6,158 bases of DNA, from assembly GCA_964619775.1 (NCBI GenBank), contig CAZUFB010000111.1, forward strand, positions 1 through 6,158, given 5' to 3'. Positions 4,916 to 6,158 of the stretch are shown one piece after another. Both the position numbers and the translations under genes were made by a program. The notes under the pieces were generated by a model. It saw only the letters and a program-made list of their open reading frames with translations, was not told the origin of the DNA and made no database searches. The DNA comes from CAZUFB01 sp964619775. GTDB taxonomy: Bacteria > Actinomycetota > Coriobacteriia > Coriobacteriales > UMGS124. Positions within the stretch are counted from its first letter, which is position 1. The number at the start of each line of letters is the position of its first letter.

Positions 4916-6054
4916 AGAACATCGACCACGTGGAATGCCCCGACGACACCACGGTGGTGGTCGTTATGAAGCAGGCCGCCGCCTCGACGTTGGCCAACCT
5001 GTCCATCTTCGAGCTGGGAGTGCAATCGAAAGCGTATTTCGACCAGGTGGGAGCCGAGGAGTACCAGAACTGCATCATCGGCACCGGGCCGTTCATGGTA
5101 CAGGAGTGGCGTCGAGGAGAATACCTCACGCTGGCCGCCAACCCCTACTATCGCACCGCAGGCATACCGCTGGCGTCGGCGGTGGAGTTCCGTGTGGTGT
5201 CCGACGACAGCGCGCGCACCATCCAGCTGCAGGGAGGCGACATCGACGCAGCCACCGACCTTCCGTTCTCCACCCTCTCGCAACTCGAAACCGACGCCAA
5301 CTGCTCCCCGCACCCCGACCCCTCGACGACCACGCGCTTCTTGGCGCTCAACACTGCCAACGAGTATCTCGCCAACCAGCAGGTGCGCGAAGCCCTGTTC
5401 GCAGCAACCGATGCGCAGCAGATCGTCGACATGTGCCTTTACGGCTACGGGACGGCGATCGGCAGCATCTTTGCCCCGACGAGCCGTTTCTGCGACACCT
5501 CGCTCGAGCCCCCTTCCGCCGACGTCGAGACCGCCCAGGAGCTGCTCGAAGAGGCCGGGTACGCCGACGGGTTTGACTTGAACATCCTCATCCGCGGCGG
5601 CAACGAGCTCGAGCAGCAGGTGGCAACCATCCTGCAGTCCCAGTGGAGCGAAATCGGCGTGAACCTCACGCTGGAGGAAGCAGAGTCTACATCGTACAAG
5701 GAACGCATGTACTCGATGGACTTCGACCTGCTCATCGACTACTGGACCGACGATATCGACGATCCTGCACCGTTCATGGAGTTCATCTTCGACTTTGAGA
5801 GCGCAAACGGGTTCGACACCAACTTCAAGCAGCCCGACGACATGGTGGCCCTCAACGAGGCCGCCAACGCCGAAACCGACGAGGAGGTGCGCAAGGAACT
5901 GTATATCGAGATGCAGCAGGCGTTCGCCGAGCAGTGCATCTGGATCCCGCTGTTCACCGTGCCCTATCAAAACGCCGTGCGCAACGAGGTAAGCGGCTTC
6001 GTGCAGACCCCGCTGGGCAACTACCGTTTTGAGGAGCTGACGAAGACGGCCTAG
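4916..6054 (+). CDS. ABC transporter solute-binding protein, family 5 (oligopeptide/dipeptide type), 5'-partial
   Basis: The frame is open from the gap edge to TAG at 6052-6054 and gives about 379 residues. Family members are usually about 500-550, so the signal peptide, lipobox and first lobe are lost in the gap. The fragment begins NIDHVECPDDTTVVVVMKQ, a typical internal strand of SBP_bac_5 (PF00496), not a true N-terminus; the GTG at 4930 is not the start. Hallmarks follow: IGTGPFMVQEWRRGEYLTL and then NPYY, then QGGDIDAATDLP, FLALNTANEYLANQQVREAL, and late AEQCIWIPLFTVPYQNAVRN. The mature protein should be an extracytoplasmic lipoprotein delivering peptides or another small ligand to a membrane permease. 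No permease or ATPase gene is inside the window, although only 104 bp follow. The substrate cannot be read from the sequence. It is divergent from the HTH/PBP regulator. Confidence 0.93.
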
Positions 6055-6075
6055 ACTGTGCGTTCTCCGTTCGCA

Positions 6076-6158
6076 GGGCACAAAGGGACGTTTTTGACCC
6101 TCCCGGCTGGGTTCCCCAGCCTGACCCCGGCGGTGTCTGACCCCCGCTCCGGCACGAC
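6076..6158. repeat. REP-like intergenic sequence downstream of the solute-binding protein
   Basis: The motif TGACCCY occurs three times (6095-6101, 6122-6128, 6138-6144). A perfect 7-bp hairpin with a 3-nt loop (GGCTGGG 6105-6111, CCCAGCC 6115-6121) lies between the first and second. GTTTTTGACCCT and GGTGTCTGACCCC resemble short dispersed intergenic repeats seen in many bacterial genomes. The hairpin could also help end the upstream transcript, though no T-run follows it. The window ends before the element's boundary. Confidence 0.35.

Noticed and set aside
4759..6081. A 440-codon minus-strand frame over the solute-binding protein
   Set aside because: It is the mirror frame of a clear SBP_bac_5 gene and crosses the N gap. 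Its protein looks like typical antisense Val/Leu/Gly/Arg-rich noise.

Overview
This is a GC-rich, mostly densely coding bacterial segment. A serine tRNA ligase with actinobacterial-type codon use, a regulator that fuses an excisionase-type HTH to a periplasmic-binding-protein-like domain, and a CmpB-family multi-membrane protein together suggest an anaerobic actinobacterium of the class Coriobacteriia, probably Eggerthellaceae. That placement is inferred from gene types and base composition and has not been tested by a search.

Layout. (1) Positions 9-1301, minus strand: a complete serS. (2) Positions 1302-1496: a divergent intergenic region. (3) Positions 1497-1700, plus strand: a 67-residue single-span membrane protein with an almost purely Asp/Glu tail. 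(4) Positions 1701-1945: a C-rich non-coding stretch containing a long-range inverted repeat. (5) Positions 1946-3223, plus strand: a 425-residue protein of the 'putative ABC transporter permease' (CmpB-like) family. (6) Positions 3224-3275: a convergent gap with a strong GC hairpin. (7) Positions 3276-4364, minus strand: the HTH plus PBP-like regulator. (8) Positions 4365-4815: an unusually structured intergenic region. It holds five tandem 10-bp units next to the regulator start, a 16-bp terminator-like hairpin, a 15-bp tandem duplication, a second perfect inverted repeat, a palindrome inside a possible promoter, and a good sigma70-like promoter with a ribosome binding site. (9) Positions 4816-4915: exactly 100 N, the conventional placeholder for a scaffold gap of unknown size. 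(10) Positions 4916-6054, plus strand: the C-terminal roughly 380 residues of a family 5 (oligopeptide/dipeptide type) ABC-transporter solute-binding protein. (11) Positions 6055-6158: a non-coding tail resembling dispersed intergenic repeats.

How the parts may work together. The regulator and the solute-binding protein are divergent across about 450 bp of signal-rich DNA. If the scaffold join is right, this is the usual arrangement of a ligand-sensing regulator facing a transport gene. serS is a housekeeping gene. The acidic-tail protein and the CmpB-like protein have no assignable pathway, and no ABC ATPase is visible beside the latter. The most interesting material is the intergenic region 4365-4815. 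I found no CRISPR array, tRNA, rRNA, transposase or recognisable defence system.
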